From Yamagishiella unicocca (Eukaryota > Chlorophyta > Chlorophyceae > Chlamydomonadales > Volvocaceae), in the NCBI GenBank assembly GCA_003116995.1, contig BDSL01000006.1:992001-1056000 (forward strand): a DNA stretch of 64,000 bases, read 5' to 3'. The translations under genes were made by a program, and so were the position numbers. Within the stretch, counting starts at the first letter, position 1, and each line of letters starts with the position of its first letter. The notes under the pieces were generated by a model. It had not been told where the DNA came from. It worked only from the letters and a program-made list of their open reading frames with translations, and did no database searches. Positions 63,891-64,000 of this stretch are shown here, in pieces.

Positions 63891-64000
63891 GTGAGCAACC
63901 CCCCCCCATCGGTGCCACTTTTCAGTGCCGACCTAAACCCTCCTAAACCCCACCCTTGACTGCAAACCCGGTCGTCCCTGCCCCTCCCGCCGCTGGCAAC

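Overview
The window looks like nuclear DNA from a volvocine green alga, Chlamydomonas-like. It is GC-rich. Genes are split by many short introns with GT...AG ends (often GTGAG or GTGGG at the donor, CAG at the acceptor). Proteins carry long Gln, Ala, Gly or Ser runs, polyadenylation looks TGTAA-type, and one gene is a photosystem-I-type light-harvesting protein. Exon joins below were worked out by hand from splice signals and reading phase. For the well-supported genes every junction keeps frame; the exceptions are noted.

Layout. 323-1746 (+): end of a protein kinase. 3662-7972 (+): very low-complexity, probably nuclear protein. 10279-14949 (-): ten-exon M20 carboxypeptidase. 15810-17135 (-) and 17321-19833 (+): a divergent pair, a DUF493 protein and a TPR protein, both with plausible plastid transit peptides. 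21193-24230 (-): GT64 exostosin-like glycosyltransferase. 24231-26155: gene-poor, with an isolated TATA box and a long imperfect hairpin. 26156-28163 (+): LHCA-type antenna protein. 29033-34158 (-): 1076-residue coiled-coil RING protein, convergent with LHCA. 35838-37348 (+): small Cys-rich protein. 40259-44037 (-): multicopper oxidase exons lying directly behind a tyrosine recombinase. 46213-47413 (-): four-exon gene of unknown family. 47805-51301: satellite block with a nested miniature LTR element. 51909-55251 (-): stand-alone biotin-protein-ligase N-terminal-like protein with a large insertion. 56847-58927 (-): glutathione S-transferase. 59998 to beyond the window (+): GT77-like nucleotide-sugar transferase.

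The genes do not form one pathway. Two glycosyltransferases would act in the secretory system, LHCA (and perhaps DUF493 and TPR) in the plastid, and the RING protein in ubiquitination. The accessory material is the most unusual part: a dispersed short element found mostly in introns, a 34-copy 16-bp array inside the M20 gene, the 12-bp satellite with A/T-rich linkers, the miniature LTR element with a 5-bp target duplication, and the recombinase-oxidase junction.
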